Shown here piece by piece: positions 53,130-62,403 of a DNA stretch of 64,000 nt; positions within the stretch are counted from its first letter, which is position 1; every line of letters begins with the position of its first letter. A program made the position numbers and the translations under genes. Source of the DNA: Rhodoferax sp. (lineage in GTDB: Bacteria > Pseudomonadota > Gammaproteobacteria > Burkholderiales > Burkholderiaceae_C); assembly GCF_018780565.1 (NCBI RefSeq), contig NZ_JADMJN010000002.1:248001-312000 (forward strand). Reading direction: 5' to 3'. The notes beneath the pieces were generated by a model that saw only the letters and a program-made list of their open reading frames with translations, was not told the DNA's origin and did no database searches.

Positions 53130-54107
53130 ATGAGATCTCATCCTTTGCGTTCGCTGTTGGCAGCGCTTGGCATCGTTTGTCTTGGGGCCCCGCTGAGCGC
53201 GCAGGCGCAGGCCTGGCCCGCCAGACAGCCGATCAAACTGGTGGCCGTGTTTCCGCCCGGTGGCTCGGTAGATCAGGTCGCGCGCCTGTTGGCGCAACCT
53301 TTGTCTCAGCAGTTGGGGCAAAGCGTCGTTGTGGAAAACAAGGGTGGCGCATCGGGCTCGATTGGTGCCGCCGCAGTGGCTGCAGCACCTGCTGACGGCT
53401 ATACCTTCGCCGTGGTGTTCGATACCCATGGCGTCAACCCCAGCCTGATTCCGGGCCTGCCTTTTGATTCGAGGAAGGACTTGACCCCCCTTGTGTTGAT
53501 TGGCACCGCGCCGATGGTGCTGGCGACCCATGCGGGCTCTGAAATCAAAACCTTTGCCGACGCCGTGAGCGCTGCCAAAACCAAAAAGGGTGTGAGCTAC
53601 GGCACCATTGGTTCGGGCAGCCTGGGACACCTGGCCATGGCGCTGCTGAGCAAGAGCAACAGCCTGGACTTCCAGCACATCCCTTACAAAGGTGGCGGTC
53701 CTCTGATGAATGATGTCGTTGCCGGGCATGTGCCCTTGTCGATTGGCTCGGTGTTTTTGCTCAAGCCCCATATCGACAGCAAACGCCTGCGCCCCTTGGC
53801 GGTCACGACCAGCAAGCGCTCCGCCGATTTACCCGATGTGCCGACCATGGCCGAGAGCGGCTTTGCCGGCTTTGACGCGCCGGCCTGGTGGGCCGTTCTG
53901 GCGCCGGCCAGGACGCCGCCCGACATCCTCAAACGCATGAACGAGGAACTCAACAAGGTCCTGAGGCTTCCCGATGTGGCCAAGCGGCTCGATGCCCAGG
54001 GCATTCATGTGGTGGGTGGCTCGGCGGATACGGCCCGCGTTTTCATCGAACAGCAAATGGACATCTGGGGCAAGGTGGTGAAAGACAACAACATCAAGGC
54101 CGATTGA
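53130..54107 (+). CDS. Tripartite tricarboxylate transporter receptor (Bug family)
   Basis: A 325-residue periplasmic solute receptor with signal peptide MRSHPLRSLLAALGIVCLG-APLSAQAQA and the Bug family blocks WPARQPIKLVAVFPPGGSVDQVARLLAQPLSQQLGQSVVVENKGGASGSIGA, DGYTFAVVFDTHGVNP, HIPYKGGGPLMNDVVAGHV and the C-terminal DIWGKVVKDNNIKAD. No TctA/TctB membrane genes are near, so it is an orphan receptor, as are most in this order. The ligand is likely a carboxylate. Confidence 0.93.
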   Translation: MRSHPLRSLLAALGIVCLGAPLSAQAQAWPARQPIKLVAVFPPGGSVDQVARLLAQPLSQQLGQSVVVENKGGASGSIGAAAVAAAPADGYTFAVVFDTHGVNPSLIPGLPFDSRKDLTPLVLIGTAPMVLATHAGSEIKTFADAVSAAKTKKGVSYGTIGSGSLGHLAMALLSKSNSLDFQHIPYKGGGPLMNDVVAGHVPLSIGSVFLLKPHIDSKRLRPLAVTTSKRSADLPDVPTMAESGFAGFDAPAWWAVLAPARTPPDILKRMNEELNKVLRLPDVAKRLDAQGIHVVGGSADTARVFIEQQMDIWGKVVKDNNIKAD

Positions 54108-54268
54108 TATCGTTTCTGCCGCGGTGCCTGAGTGACCGGGAGAGGCATGGGTGTATAACCTAGGCCTTCTTCGGTCATGCGCCAGCGCTTTCAGTCAGTG
54201 CGCATGCCCCGAGCATCGACAATAGAGCCAAGCGCAGACAAGCGCTACAACACCAAGGAATATCCGAC

Positions 54269-54982
54269 ATGGGCGCGCAGTGGAAAGCAAAAGGTAAGGA
54301 ACTGGCGGCAAATGCCAAAGGCAAATTGTTCGGCCGATTGGCCAAAGACATCATGATCGCGGCGCGCAGCGGGGCTGACCCGGCTTCCAACTCGCGTTTG
54401 CGGCTGGTGGTGGAACAGGCGCGCAAAGTCTCGATGCCCAAGGAAACGCTGGAACGCGCCATCAAGAAAGGCGCGGGCCTGACCGGTGAATCGGTCAATT
54501 TTGAGCACGTGATTTACGAAGGCTTCGCGCCGCACCGTGTCGCCGTCATGGTTGAGTGCCTGACCGACAACGTGAACCGCACCGCGCCCGAGATGCGCGT
54601 GCTGTTTCGCAAGGGGCAACTGGGAACCTCCGGCTCAGTGTCCTGGGATTTTGACCATGTGGGCATGATCGAGGCCGAACCTGCTGTGGCGGGCGCTGAC
54701 CCCGAACTGGCCGCGATCGAAGCCGGCGCGCAGGACTTTGAGCCGGGTGAAGAGGGTGGCCCCGCCACGTTCATCACCGATCCCACCGATCTCGATCTGG
54801 TGAGCCGCGCGTTGCCTGCGCATGGCTTTACCGTCTTGTCTGCCAAACTCGGCTACAAGCCGAAGAATCCCATTGATCCGGCCAGCCTCAGTGCCGCAGA
54901 CCTGGAAGAGGTGGAAGCTTTCCTGGCCGCCATCGATGGTAATGATGATGTGCAGAATGTTTATGTAGGCTTGGCGGGATAG
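54269..54982 (+). CDS. YebC/PmpR family protein
   Basis: The 237-residue protein begins [68 protein letters not shown], the YebC signature, followed by the three-domain fold. Members act as transcription regulators or as translation factors relieving ribosome stalling at proline-rich stretches. A GGAATAT ribosome-binding-like site precedes the ATG. No paralogue is seen in the window. Confidence 0.93.
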   Translation: MGAQWKAKGKELAANAKGKLFGRLAKDIMIAARSGADPASNSRLRLVVEQARKVSMPKETLERAIKKGAGLTGESVNFEHVIYEGFAPHRVAVMVECLTDNVNRTAPEMRVLFRKGQLGTSGSVSWDFDHVGMIEAEPAVAGADPELAAIEAGAQDFEPGEEGGPATFITDPTDLDLVSRALPAHGFTVLSAKLGYKPKNPIDPASLSAADLEEVEAFLAAIDGNDDVQNVYVGLAG

Positions 54983-55041
54983 GCAGAGCCTGCGGTGGTC
55001 GCACCGACGCGCTTGAAGAATTCATCTCAACAGGAGGCGTC

Positions 55042-55371
55042 ATGCAGATGTCCAGCATCCCCTTCGGAACCACCGACTGGTCCAGCGTCGAGCCAACGGA
55101 ACACCGAGGCGAAACCGGGGTGGCCTACTGGCGAACCCGGCAATTCGGAAGCATTCGCGTGCGCAGTATTGAGTACTCACCCGGCTACTTGGCAGATCAC
55201 TGGTGCGTCAAGGGTCACATCCTGCTTTGCCTTGAAGGTGAATTGCATACCGAACTGCAAGACGGACGAATCTTCACACTGCGCCCAGGCATGAGCTACC
55301 AGGTGGCCGACAATGCAGAGCCGCACCGCTCCTACACCGAAATCGGTGCGAAGCTGTTCGTTGTAGATTGA
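55042..55371 (+). CDS. DHCW-motif cupin protein
   Basis: A 109-residue single-domain cupin. The motif ADHWCVKGHILLCLEG contains the DHCW-type signature that names the group, and the second half has LRPGMSYQVADNAEPHRSYT with a possible metal-binding His. Function unknown. An AGGAGG site lies upstream. Within the gene (55169-55180) is TTGAGTACTCAC, one base from the E. coli SlmA site. Confidence 0.85.
   Translation: MQMSSIPFGTTDWSSVEPTEHRGETGVAYWRTRQFGSIRVRSIEYSPGYLADHWCVKGHILLCLEGELHTELQDGRIFTLRPGMSYQVADNAEPHRSYTEIGAKLFVVD
55169..55180. promoter_or_regulatory. Candidate SlmA-binding site
   Basis: TTGAGTACTCAC differs from the E. coli SlmA site GTGAGTACTCAC only at the first base. It is within the cupin coding sequence. 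slmA itself is at 1114-1779, but SlmA specificity in this order may differ. Confidence 0.3.
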
Positions 55372-55375
55372 GATT

Positions 55376-56083
55376 ATGAAAACACAAATTGATCACTTGG
55401 TCGTCGTTGCGAAAACACTTGAAATGGGCGTGCAGTGGTGCGAGGCCACGATGGGCATCACGCCCGCACCGGGCGGGGAGCACGCCCAGTACGGCACCCA
55501 CAACCGTCTGTTCAAAATCGCGACACCGGCCAATCCGCTGGCCTACCTTGAGCTTATTGCCATTGATCCAGGCGCAAAAAGGCCTGCTGGCGCATCGGCT
55601 GCACGCTGGTTTGATATGGATGATGCAGCGTTGCAGGCCGCCGTGGCGACTGAACCACGTCTGGTGCATTTTGTGGCCAACACCGACGACATCCAGGCGG
55701 CTCGTACCGCCTTGAAAGCGCAGGGTATTGACCGCGGTCCGGCGGTGCATGCCAGCCGCCATTCACGCCGTGGCGTGCTGCAATGGCAAATCACGGTGCG
55801 CGAGGATGGGCAACGCCTGTTCAATGGTGCCCTGCCCAGCCTGATTCAATGGGGCAAGCCCGATGCGGCCGAGCCCTTGCGCCTGCACCCTCGCAACAGC
55901 CTGCCGCGCTCAGGCGTGACGCTGCACAGTCTTGCGGTCACCCATCCCACGGCGGTCAAGCTGCAAGCCGCCTATGAGGCTATTGGCCTCACGGGCATTG
56001 CGCTTCAGACCGGCCCCGCCAACCTGATTGCAACCCTGCATACCCCCAAAGGCATTGTGACCCTGCAAAGCCTGGGCATTTAG
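55376..56083 (+). CDS. VOC-superfamily / glyoxalase-like protein
   Basis: The 235-residue protein starts MKTQIDHLVVVAKTLEMGVQWCEATMGITPAPGGEHAQYGTHNRLFKI, which is the glyoxalase-like fold (PF13468 type), with LAYLELIAIDPGA carrying a Glu that may bind metal. The second half repeats the fold. The gene starts 4 bp after the cupin stop. The function is unknown. Confidence 0.83.
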   Translation: MKTQIDHLVVVAKTLEMGVQWCEATMGITPAPGGEHAQYGTHNRLFKIATPANPLAYLELIAIDPGAKRPAGASAARWFDMDDAALQAAVATEPRLVHFVANTDDIQAARTALKAQGIDRGPAVHASRHSRRGVLQWQITVREDGQRLFNGALPSLIQWGKPDAAEPLRLHPRNSLPRSGVTLHSLAVTHPTAVKLQAAYEAIGLTGIALQTGPANLIATLHTPKGIVTLQSLGI

Positions 56084-56124
56084 CCTGCCTCCAACCTCCA
56101 CGGCAACAATTCAAGGACCGTTCT

Positions 56125-56517
56125 ATGTCAATTGCCAACTGGTGCGTACTGGCCGCTTGCGTTTTGCCCACCCTGACCATTGGTTTGGCCAAGGCCAGCA
56201 CGGTCAAAAAATCCATCTCAAACGGGGGGTACGACAATCACGATCCCCGTGGATGGGCTTCCCATTTGAGCGGGTGGCAGGCGCGCGCGCATGCGGCGCA
56301 GAACAACGGGTTTGAGGCTTTGCCCTTGTTCATTGCCGCTGTGGTGCTGGCGCAGCAGGCGCATGCAGACCAGAGCCGAATCGATACTCTGGCGCTCCTG
56401 TTCATCGGCATTCGTGTGGTGTACGTGGCGATGTACCTGATGAACCTGGGTTCGCTGCGCACTCTGGTGTGGACGGCTGGCCTGGCCACCTCCATTGCCA
56501 TCCTGGCCATGGCCTGA
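56125..56517 (+). CDS. MAPEG-family membrane protein
   Basis: A 130-residue protein with four predicted helices (about 5-25, 60-80, 87-108, 113-130). The block NHDPRGWASHLSGWQARAHAAQNNGFEALPLFIAAVVLAQQ is typical of bacterial MAPEG proteins (membrane-associated eicosanoid/glutathione metabolism superfamily), which often bind glutathione. Convergent with the gene downstream. Confidence 0.88.
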   Translation: MSIANWCVLAACVLPTLTIGLAKASTVKKSISNGGYDNHDPRGWASHLSGWQARAHAAQNNGFEALPLFIAAVVLAQQAHADQSRIDTLALLFIGIRVVYVAMYLMNLGSLRTLVWTAGLATSIAILAMA

Positions 56518-56535
56518 CCCGTTTCACAATTTGGG

Positions 56536-57081
56536 TCAAGCTTCCGGGGTTATGCCCAGCGCCACCAGGAAACGGGCCACCATGTTGTACGTGGCAATGG
56601 CGCTGGTCAGTTCCACAATCTGTGTTTCGTCAAAGTTTTGTCGCAGCGCGGCAAACACCTCATCGCTCACCTTCACGTCCAGCGTCATCTGCGCGGCGTA
56701 GCGGACCACCAGTGCCTCCACCTCACCCAGTGAACCGATCTGCGGGATGCCGCGCGGGTCGGCTTTGACGAAGGCGTGGAGGGCGTCCAGTTGAGGCTGG
56801 GTGCCGCCGGCCGCGAGAAAATCGGGCGCGTGGTGGTGGTACTCGTACTGGGCGCCGGTGAGCAGGGCCACGGTGCAGATGCCGAGCTCGCGCAGGCGTC
56901 GGCTGGTCGGCAGTTCGGTGCGCACGGCTTTCAGATAGACGTTCCAGCCGCGGGCCAGAGGCTCGCTCCAGAGCAGTGCCTTGTCCAGGTTCAGCAGCGC
57001 GCCACCGCGGCGGGCCAGGATGGCGTCGACCAGTTCCTGGGGTTGGGGCTTGAGGGCAGGGGTCCAGTCAGGGATGCGCAT
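56536..57081 (-). CDS. Carboxymuconolactone decarboxylase family protein
   Basis: The 181-residue helical protein has the CMD/AhpD-like core LRELGICTVALLTGAQYEYHHHAPDFLAAGG and a second repeat near 140-175 (ALRQNFDETQIVELTSAIATYNMVARFLVALG). The CxxC pair used by AhpD peroxidases is absent (only one Cys, in ICTVAL), so a decarboxylase or other role is more likely. It is divergent from dapF across 45 bp. Confidence 0.8.
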   Translation of the reverse strand: MRIPDWTPALKPQPQELVDAILARRGGALLNLDKALLWSEPLARGWNVYLKAVRTELPTSRRLRELGICTVALLTGAQYEYHHHAPDFLAAGGTQPQLDALHAFVKADPRGIPQIGSLGEVEALVVRYAAQMTLDVKVSDEVFAALRQNFDETQIVELTSAIATYNMVARFLVALGITPEA

Positions 57082-57126
57082 GGTCTTCCTTCATTGAAGT
57101 GCCTAGGATAAGGGGATAATTCGCCG

Positions 57127-58002
57127 ATGCGAATTCCGTTTACCAAAATGCAGGGTGCCGGCAATGACTTTGTGGTGCTGGACGAGACGCGCGGGCGGCT
57201 TGGCCTGTCTGCCGCGCATTACCGGTTTCTGGGCGACCGCCACTTCGGCGTCGGTGCGGACCAGATATTGACGGTTCGCCCCGCACCCTCATTAGGGATC
57301 GATTTTGAGTACGTTATCCACAATGCCGATGGCGCCGAAGTGGAGCAGTGCGGAAATGGCGCACGCTGCTTTGCCCGTTATGTGCGTGACCGGGGTCTGA
57401 CGTCGAAGGACCTGATCCGGGTTCAGACTCTGGGCGGCGTGATTGAGCCGCAACTCACTCCCGATGGACGGGTCACGGTGAACATGGGGGCTCCGGTGTT
57501 CGCCCTGGTCGATATCCCGTTTGAGGCGGCTGGCGTGCTGCCCGAAGTTTCCGGCTCATGGGAAAAATGGCCTCTGGCCCTCGTGGATAAAACACAAATT
57601 GCTACTGTTTTTGTAGCGGTCTTGTCCATGGGCAATCCGCATGCAGTGCAGGTGGTGGACGATGTGGACACGGCGCCGGTGCTGGTGCACGGCCCCCTGA
57701 TTGAGCACCACCCGAGCTTCCCCCGGCGCGTGAATGCCGGCTTCATGCAAATTGTGGACCGCCGCCATATTCGCTTGCGTGTGTATGAGCGGGGTGCAGG
57801 CGAAACGCTGGCGTGCGGCTCTGGCGCGTGCGCGGCCGTCGTAGCAGGCATCCGTCTCGGGCTGCTGGACGACACTGTGGACGTCCAAACCCGCGGCGGC
57901 GGATTGACGATCTCCTGGGCTGGCGGCGCATCATCGGTGATGATGACAGGCCCGGCTACCACGGTGTTTCACGGCGAAATTGACTTACCTGACAACCTAT
58001 GA
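57127..58002 (+). CDS. dapF: Diaminopimelate epimerase
   Basis: The 291-residue enzyme converts L,L- to meso-diaminopimelate for lysine and peptidoglycan. The catalytic Cys pair is present: Cys75 in [16 protein letters not shown] and Cys230 in [16 protein letters not shown]. The N-terminus [20 protein letters not shown] is standard. A 5-7-5 palindrome (57601-57617) encodes [10 protein letters not shown] in the variable region before the SMGNPHAV block. The DUF484 gene overlaps its 3' end by 4 bp. Confidence 0.95.
   Translation: MRIPFTKMQGAGNDFVVLDETRGRLGLSAAHYRFLGDRHFGVGADQILTVRPAPSLGIDFEYVIHNADGAEVEQCGNGARCFARYVRDRGLTSKDLIRVQTLGGVIEPQLTPDGRVTVNMGAPVFALVDIPFEAAGVLPEVSGSWEKWPLALVDKTQIATVFVAVLSMGNPHAVQVVDDVDTAPVLVHGPLIEHHPSFPRRVNAGFMQIVDRRHIRLRVYERGAGETLACGSGACAAVVAGIRLGLLDDTVDVQTRGGGLTISWAGGASSVMMTGPATTVFHGEIDLPDNL
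57601..57617. repeat. 5-7-5 AT-rich palindrome inside dapF
   Basis: GCTAC-TGTTTTT-GTAGC fits the pattern of the other copies and lies in frame between two conserved dapF blocks. The surrounding stretch (57585-57625) is AT-rich compared with the rest of the gene. Confidence 0.65.
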
Positions 58003-58685
58003 CCACCTCTTTTACCAATCCCATCACCGAAGACGATATTGCCAACTACCTGGCCAATACCCCTGACTTTTTCGAGCGCCACGCCGAGTTGCTTGCGGCC
58101 GTGCACCTCACCAGCCCGCACAGCAGCCGTGCCGTGAGCCTGCAGGAGCGTCAGGCCGAGATGCTGCGTGAAAAGATCAAGGGCATGGAGCATCGGATCA
58201 TGGACATGATTCGCAACGGCAACGAAAACGTGCTGCTTTCCGACAAACTCCTGCGCTGGGCTTGCACCCTGTTCCAGAAAACGGATCTGCTGACCTTGCC
58301 CGATCAGATTGCCATGGAGATCCAGGAACAGTTCTCGGTGCCCCAAGTGGGTCTGAAAGTGTGGGGTGTGGCGCCTGAGTTTGCCCATGCCGACTTCGCC
58401 GCAGGTGTCAGTGAAGACGCCAAGCTGTTTGCCTCCTCATTGACCGAGCCGTTTTGCGGCGTGAATACGGGTTTTGAGGCGGTGAGCTGGTTGCCTGATC
58501 CGCTGGCCGCGACCTCGCTGGCGATTTTGCCCTTGCGCATGGGGCCGCTGAGTGGTGTGGCACCGGCTTTTGGCCTGCTGGTGCTGGCGTCGCCGGACGC
58601 ACAGCGCTTCAACAGCACCATGGGCACTGATTTCCTGGAGCACATTGCCGAGCTGGCCAGTGCCGCGCTGTCGCGCTTGAGGTAA
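57999..58685 (+). CDS. DUF484 family protein
   Basis: A 228-residue protein with the DUF484 start [56 protein letters not shown], a coiled coil to about 70 and a GAF-like C-terminal half ([37 protein letters not shown]). It overlaps dapF (ATGA) and is 3 bp before xerC, reproducing the conserved dapF-DUF484-xerC order of gamma- and beta-proteobacteria. Function unknown; the linkage suggests a link to chromosome or wall biology. Confidence 0.92.
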   Translation: MTTSFTNPITEDDIANYLANTPDFFERHAELLAAVHLTSPHSSRAVSLQERQAEMLREKIKGMEHRIMDMIRNGNENVLLSDKLLRWACTLFQKTDLLTLPDQIAMEIQEQFSVPQVGLKVWGVAPEFAHADFAAGVSEDAKLFASSLTEPFCGVNTGFEAVSWLPDPLAATSLAILPLRMGPLSGVAPAFGLLVLASPDAQRFNSTMGTDFLEHIAELASAALSRLR

Positions 58686-58688
58686 TCG

Positions 58689-59654
58689 GTGGAGGCTGCA
58701 GCTGACGCCGTAGCCAGTGTGGAGAGCGCACTGATTCAGCGCTACCTGGCGCATGTGCGCTTTGAGAAGCGCCTGGCCCACCGCACCGTCGAGCTGTACG
58801 CCCTGGATCTGGAAAAACTTGCGGGCTACGCTGCGCTGGCCGGGGTCGAACTCGTCAAAGTTCAGAGCCACCATATTCGCCGCTGGGTTGGCCAGATGCA
58901 TGGCGGAGGTCGCAGTGGCCGCGGCATTGCCCTCATTTTGTCGGGTTGGCGCGGCTTCTACACCTGGCTGGGTCGCGAGGGGCTGGTGGCCAGTAACCCG
59001 GTGCAGGATGTGCGCGCCCCCAAGGCTGGCAAGCCCCTGCCCAAGGCATTGAGCGTGGACGATGCGGTGCAGCTCGCCAGTTTTGACGGCGACAGCAACG
59101 ACCCGTGGCTGGAAGCGCGCGATGCCGCGATGGTGGAGCTGCTCTATGGTGGCGGCTTGCGCGTGGGTGAGCTGACCGGGCTTGATGCCGTGGCGAGTCC
59201 CCAGGCGCGGGGCTGGATTGATTTGCAGAGTGGCGAGGCGCACGTGTTGGGCAAAGGCAGCAAGCGGCGTACCGTGCCGGTCGGTGCCAAGGCGGTCGAG
59301 GCCTTGCAACACTGGATGACACTGCGGGATGCGACCGGGGTACACGCTGGGCAGTCGGCGCTTTTCATGGGCCGCAATGGCACACGCCTTACTGCCCAGT
59401 CGATCTGGCAACGGCTCAAGCGCCGCAGCCTGCAGGCGGGGCTTGCCACGCCGGTGCATCCGCACATGCTGCGTCATTCGTTTGCCAGCCATCTGCTGCA
59501 GTCGAGCAGCGATTTGCGTGCCGTGCAGGAACTGCTGGGTCACGCCAATATCACCACCACACAGGTTTATACCCGGCTGGATTTTCAGCATCTGGCCAAG
59601 GCGTACGATGCGGCCCATCCCAGGGCCAAAATCAAGGGCTCGGACTCAAAATAG
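58689..59654 (+). CDS. xerC: Tyrosine recombinase XerC
   Basis: The 321-residue site-specific recombinase resolves chromosome dimers at dif with XerD. The catalytic set is visible: Arg in GGGLRVGELTGL, Lys in GKGSKRRTVPVG, HMLRHSFASHLLQ (His-x-x-Arg), GHANITTTQVY (His and the nucleophilic Tyr). The N-terminal SAM-like domain covers about 15-100. GTG 58689 is the preferred start, 3 bp after the DUF484 stop. Confidence 0.93.
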   Translation: MEAAADAVASVESALIQRYLAHVRFEKRLAHRTVELYALDLEKLAGYAALAGVELVKVQSHHIRRWVGQMHGGGRSGRGIALILSGWRGFYTWLGREGLVASNPVQDVRAPKAGKPLPKALSVDDAVQLASFDGDSNDPWLEARDAAMVELLYGGGLRVGELTGLDAVASPQARGWIDLQSGEAHVLGKGSKRRTVPVGAKAVEALQHWMTLRDATGVHAGQSALFMGRNGTRLTAQSIWQRLKRRSLQAGLATPVHPHMLRHSFASHLLQSSSDLRAVQELLGHANITTTQVYTRLDFQHLAKAYDAAHPRAKIKGSDSK

Positions 59655-59688
59655 GCCACACTGCAGGTCTGCACTAGAAAGGTTCTCC

Positions 59689-60000
59689 ATGCGCAATCAG
59701 ATATTCGTGGTTTTGGACAAGGGCGTTGAGCTTCACTTCCCGGTGGACGATGCTTCCGCCATGAGCAACGAGGCCGCCCGTGTCTGGCTTGACGCGCAAT
59801 TCACCGCGCTGGATTGCGAGCCCCTGCGTGCCAGTGGCAAGGTCCTGACGGCTGACAAGGTGCTGGTGGTTACCCAGGCTGCCGGTCAGGCCCTGTTTGC
59901 CGATGAAAAATGGGCGGCCGACTATGTTCGCGCCGTGCATGCCGCCCTGGCGAAGCCGATGATTCGTGTCGATGTGCCCGCGATGGCCGTCACTTACTGA
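59689..60000 (+). CDS. Small hypothetical protein
   Basis: A 103-residue protein without recognised motifs, beginning MRNQIFVVLDKGVELHFPVDDASAMSN and ending AALAKPMIRVDVPAMAVTY. It is soluble by composition, with mixed alpha/beta character and no Cys-rich or transmembrane segment. The start has a GGTTCTCC-type weak leader. It sits between xerC and rlmI, same strand, 34 and 65 bp away. Confidence 0.7.
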   Translation: MRNQIFVVLDKGVELHFPVDDASAMSNEAARVWLDAQFTALDCEPLRASGKVLTADKVLVVTQAAGQALFADEKWAADYVRAVHAALAKPMIRVDVPAMAVTY

Positions 60001-60065
60001 TTTGCTGAGCCTCTGAGTCTGGCCTGCAGGCCGAAAAGAGGCGGCAAAAGCCTCACAATCGGCGC

Positions 60066-61247
60066 ATGAAAACGATTCGCTTACGACTTGGCAAAGAGCG
60101 CTCCCTGTTGCGTCGCCACCCCTGGGTATTTGATGGCGCCATCGCCAAAGGCAGCGCCGATGCGGGTGAGACCGTGCGCGTGGAGTCACACGAAGGTGCC
60201 TTTCTGGCTTGGGCTGCCTACAGCCCCGCTTCCAAAATCCGTGCCCGGGTCTGGAGCTTTGATGAATCCCAGCGCATTGATGATTCATTTTTGATAGCAG
60301 CTGTATCAAGTTCTGTAAGGGCCAGGAGTCGATTTGATATAGAAAGTGATGGCGTGCGGCTGGTGCATGGCGAGTCTGACGGCTTGCCTGGTCTGATTGT
60401 CGATCGCTACGGTGATACGCTGGTTGCGCAGTTCCTCTCCAGCGGCGCTGAACGCTGGAAGGGCGTGCTGGCAGATGCCTTGCTGGCGGCCACCGGCTTG
60501 AACAAGTTGTATGAGCGCTCGGATGCGAGTGGCCGCGCACTGGAGGGCTTGCCGGAACTTACCGGCTGGTTGCGCGGCAGCGGTCCTGTCGACCTGGTGT
60601 TGCAAGAGCATGGCTGGAAGCTGGCGGTCAACATCGAGACGGGGCACAAAACCGGGTTTTACCTGGACCAGCGTGACAGCCGCAAGCGGTTTGCAGACTA
60701 CGCCCAGCGACTGAAGTTCCAGCGCGTGCTCAACTGTTATTGCTACACCGGCGGTTTCACAGTGGCCGCGCTCACGGGCGGCGCAGCCCATGTAACCTCC
60801 ATCGACTCTTCGGGGCCTGCCATCGAGAAGGCTGCGGCCAACGTGGCCTTGAATGGTTTTGCCCCCGACCGGGTCGCCTTCATGGACGCCGATGTGAACG
60901 CCTGTCTGCGCCAGTTTGCGACTGAGGGCAGAACCTTTGACGCGATCGTGCTCGATCCGCCGAAGTTTGCGCCCACTGTGACGCATGCCGAGCGTGCAGC
61001 AAGAGCCTACAAGGACATCAACCGCTTGGCTTTCAAGATTCTGGCGCCAGGCGGCGTGTTGTTCACCTATTCCTGCTCGGGAGGTGTCAGCGCGGACCTG
61101 TTCCACAAGATCGTGGCTTCCGCCGGGATTGATGCCCAGGTCGATGGCTACATCACCGAGCGCATGGGCGGCGCGCCAGACCACCCCATGACCATCAATT
61201 TCCCGGAAGGCGAGTATCTGAAGGGGCTTGTGGTGATGCGGAAATGA
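60066..61247 (+). CDS. rlmI: 23S rRNA m5C methyltransferase RlmI-type
   Basis: The 393-residue methyltransferase has an N-terminal PUA domain (about 1-75: LGKERSLLRRHPWVFDGAIAKGSADAGETVRVES) and a class I SAM domain (VLNCYCYTGGFTVAALTGGAAHVTSIDSSG, DAIVLDPPKFAPT, LFTYSCSGGVS). RlmI methylates C1962 of 23S rRNA in E. coli. The linker around residue 75-100 (DDSFLIAAVSSSVRARSRFDIESDG) is encoded by an AT-rich repeat (60286-60350). ATG 60066 is the first in frame. Confidence 0.88.
   Translation: MKTIRLRLGKERSLLRRHPWVFDGAIAKGSADAGETVRVESHEGAFLAWAAYSPASKIRARVWSFDESQRIDDSFLIAAVSSSVRARSRFDIESDGVRLVHGESDGLPGLIVDRYGDTLVAQFLSSGAERWKGVLADALLAATGLNKLYERSDASGRALEGLPELTGWLRGSGPVDLVLQEHGWKLAVNIETGHKTGFYLDQRDSRKRFADYAQRLKFQRVLNCYCYTGGFTVAALTGGAAHVTSIDSSGPAIEKAAANVALNGFAPDRVAFMDADVNACLRQFATEGRTFDAIVLDPPKFAPTVTHAERAARAYKDINRLAFKILAPGGVLFTYSCSGGVSADLFHKIVASAGIDAQVDGYITERMGGAPDHPMTINFPEGEYLKGLVVMRK
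60286..60350 (+). repeat. AT-rich repeat element inside rlmI
   Basis: The stretch contains ATAGC at 60294-60298 with a degenerate left arm (GATTC) seven bases before, then GTTC, GGCCAG and a TTTGATATAG end. It shows about 50 percent ungapped identity over 41 bases to the minus strand of the creC element (13530-13602). It encodes the linker between PUA and methyltransferase domains. Confidence 0.55.
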
Positions 61248-61359
61248 TCCTGTAGGAATTGGCCGCTACACTCCCCACCTTCTGAATCCCGGATTCACCC
61301 TGAACAAGCCGCCACCAAACGGTTGACCGGGTCTTGCCTTCAACCCCTTGAGAGAAACG

Positions 61360-62403
61360 ATGAGTCTCATTCCTGCAACCATCCTGACGGGCTTTCTCGG
61401 CTCCGGCAAAACCACGCTCCTCAAACGCGTGCTGCAAGAGGCGCATGGACAGAAAATCGCCGTGATCGAGAACGAGTTCGGCGAGGAGAACATCGACAGC
61501 GACATTCTTGTGTCAGACACCCAGGAACAGATCATCCAGATGAGTAATGGCTGCATTTGCTGCACCATCCGCGAGGATCTGCGCGCCACATTGCGCGACC
61601 TGGCCGAGAAGAAGCGAAAAGGCGAGTTGGACTTTGATCGTGTGGTGATCGAGACCACCGGCGTGGCCGACCCCGGCCCCGTGGCGCAGACTTTCTTCAT
61701 GGACGATGAAATTGCGGAAAGCTACCTGCTGGACTCCATTTTGACGCTGGTGGACGCCAAACATGCGGCAACCCAGCTCAATGAACGCCAGGAAGCCCGG
61801 CGTCAGGTAGGTTTTGCCGATCAGATTTTCATCAGCAAGACGGATCTGGTGGCCAAGGATGAAGTTGATGCCCTGATGCATCGGCTCAAGCACATGAACC
61901 CCCGCGCGCCACAGAAAGCAGTGCATTTTGGCGAGGTTGCCCTGTCCGAGGTATTTGACTTGCGGGGTTTCAACCTCAATGCCAAGCTCGACATTGATCC
62001 TGACTTCCTCAAGGATGAGTCGCATGATCATCACGATCATGTCCACGGTGAGCATTGCGACCATCCTTCGCACGACCATGAAGGCGGACATCACCATCAC
62101 CACGACGATGACGTCAAAAGTTTTGTTTTCAAGTCGGATCGGGCTTTTGACCCGGCCAAACTGGAAGATTTCCTGGGTGCGATTGTTAATATCTACGGCC
62201 CGCGCATGTTGCGGTACAAGGGTGTTCTTTATATGAAGGGCACCGATCGCAAGGTGATTTTTCAGGGTGTGCATCAACTGATGGGTAGCGATCTGGGCCC
62301 CTCCTGGGCGCCGGAGGAAGCGCGGTCCAGCAAAATGGTGTTCATTGGCATTGACCTGCCCAAGGACATTTTCTTGCAGGGCATGGAGCAATGCCTCGTT
62401 TGA
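61360..62403 (+). CDS. CobW/COG0523-family GTPase with His-rich loop
   Basis: A 347-residue G3E GTPase. Walker A is GFLGSGKTTLLKRVLQ, the metal site GCICC follows in NGCICCTIREDL, and SKTDLV gives base specificity. A His/Asp-rich segment (about 223-250, HDHHDHVHGEH, HHHHHDDD) precedes the C-terminal domain (FKSDRAFDPAKLEDFLGAIVNIYGPRML). Members are metal chaperones for zinc, cobalt or nitrile hydratase assembly. Start ATG 61360. It is followed 232 bp later by dksA; no Zur-type operator was seen upstream. Confidence 0.88.
   Translation: MSLIPATILTGFLGSGKTTLLKRVLQEAHGQKIAVIENEFGEENIDSDILVSDTQEQIIQMSNGCICCTIREDLRATLRDLAEKKRKGELDFDRVVIETTGVADPGPVAQTFFMDDEIAESYLLDSILTLVDAKHAATQLNERQEARRQVGFADQIFISKTDLVAKDEVDALMHRLKHMNPRAPQKAVHFGEVALSEVFDLRGFNLNAKLDIDPDFLKDESHDHHDHVHGEHCDHPSHDHEGGHHHHHDDDVKSFVFKSDRAFDPAKLEDFLGAIVNIYGPRMLRYKGVLYMKGTDRKVIFQGVHQLMGSDLGPSWAPEEARSSKMVFIGIDLPKDIFLQGMEQCLV

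Noticed and set aside
57314..57322. Perfect E. coli-type DnaA box (TTATCCACA) in dapF
   Set aside because: A single box is expected about every 130 kb per strand by chance; no cluster, AT-rich unwinding region or dnaA/dnaN gene is near.
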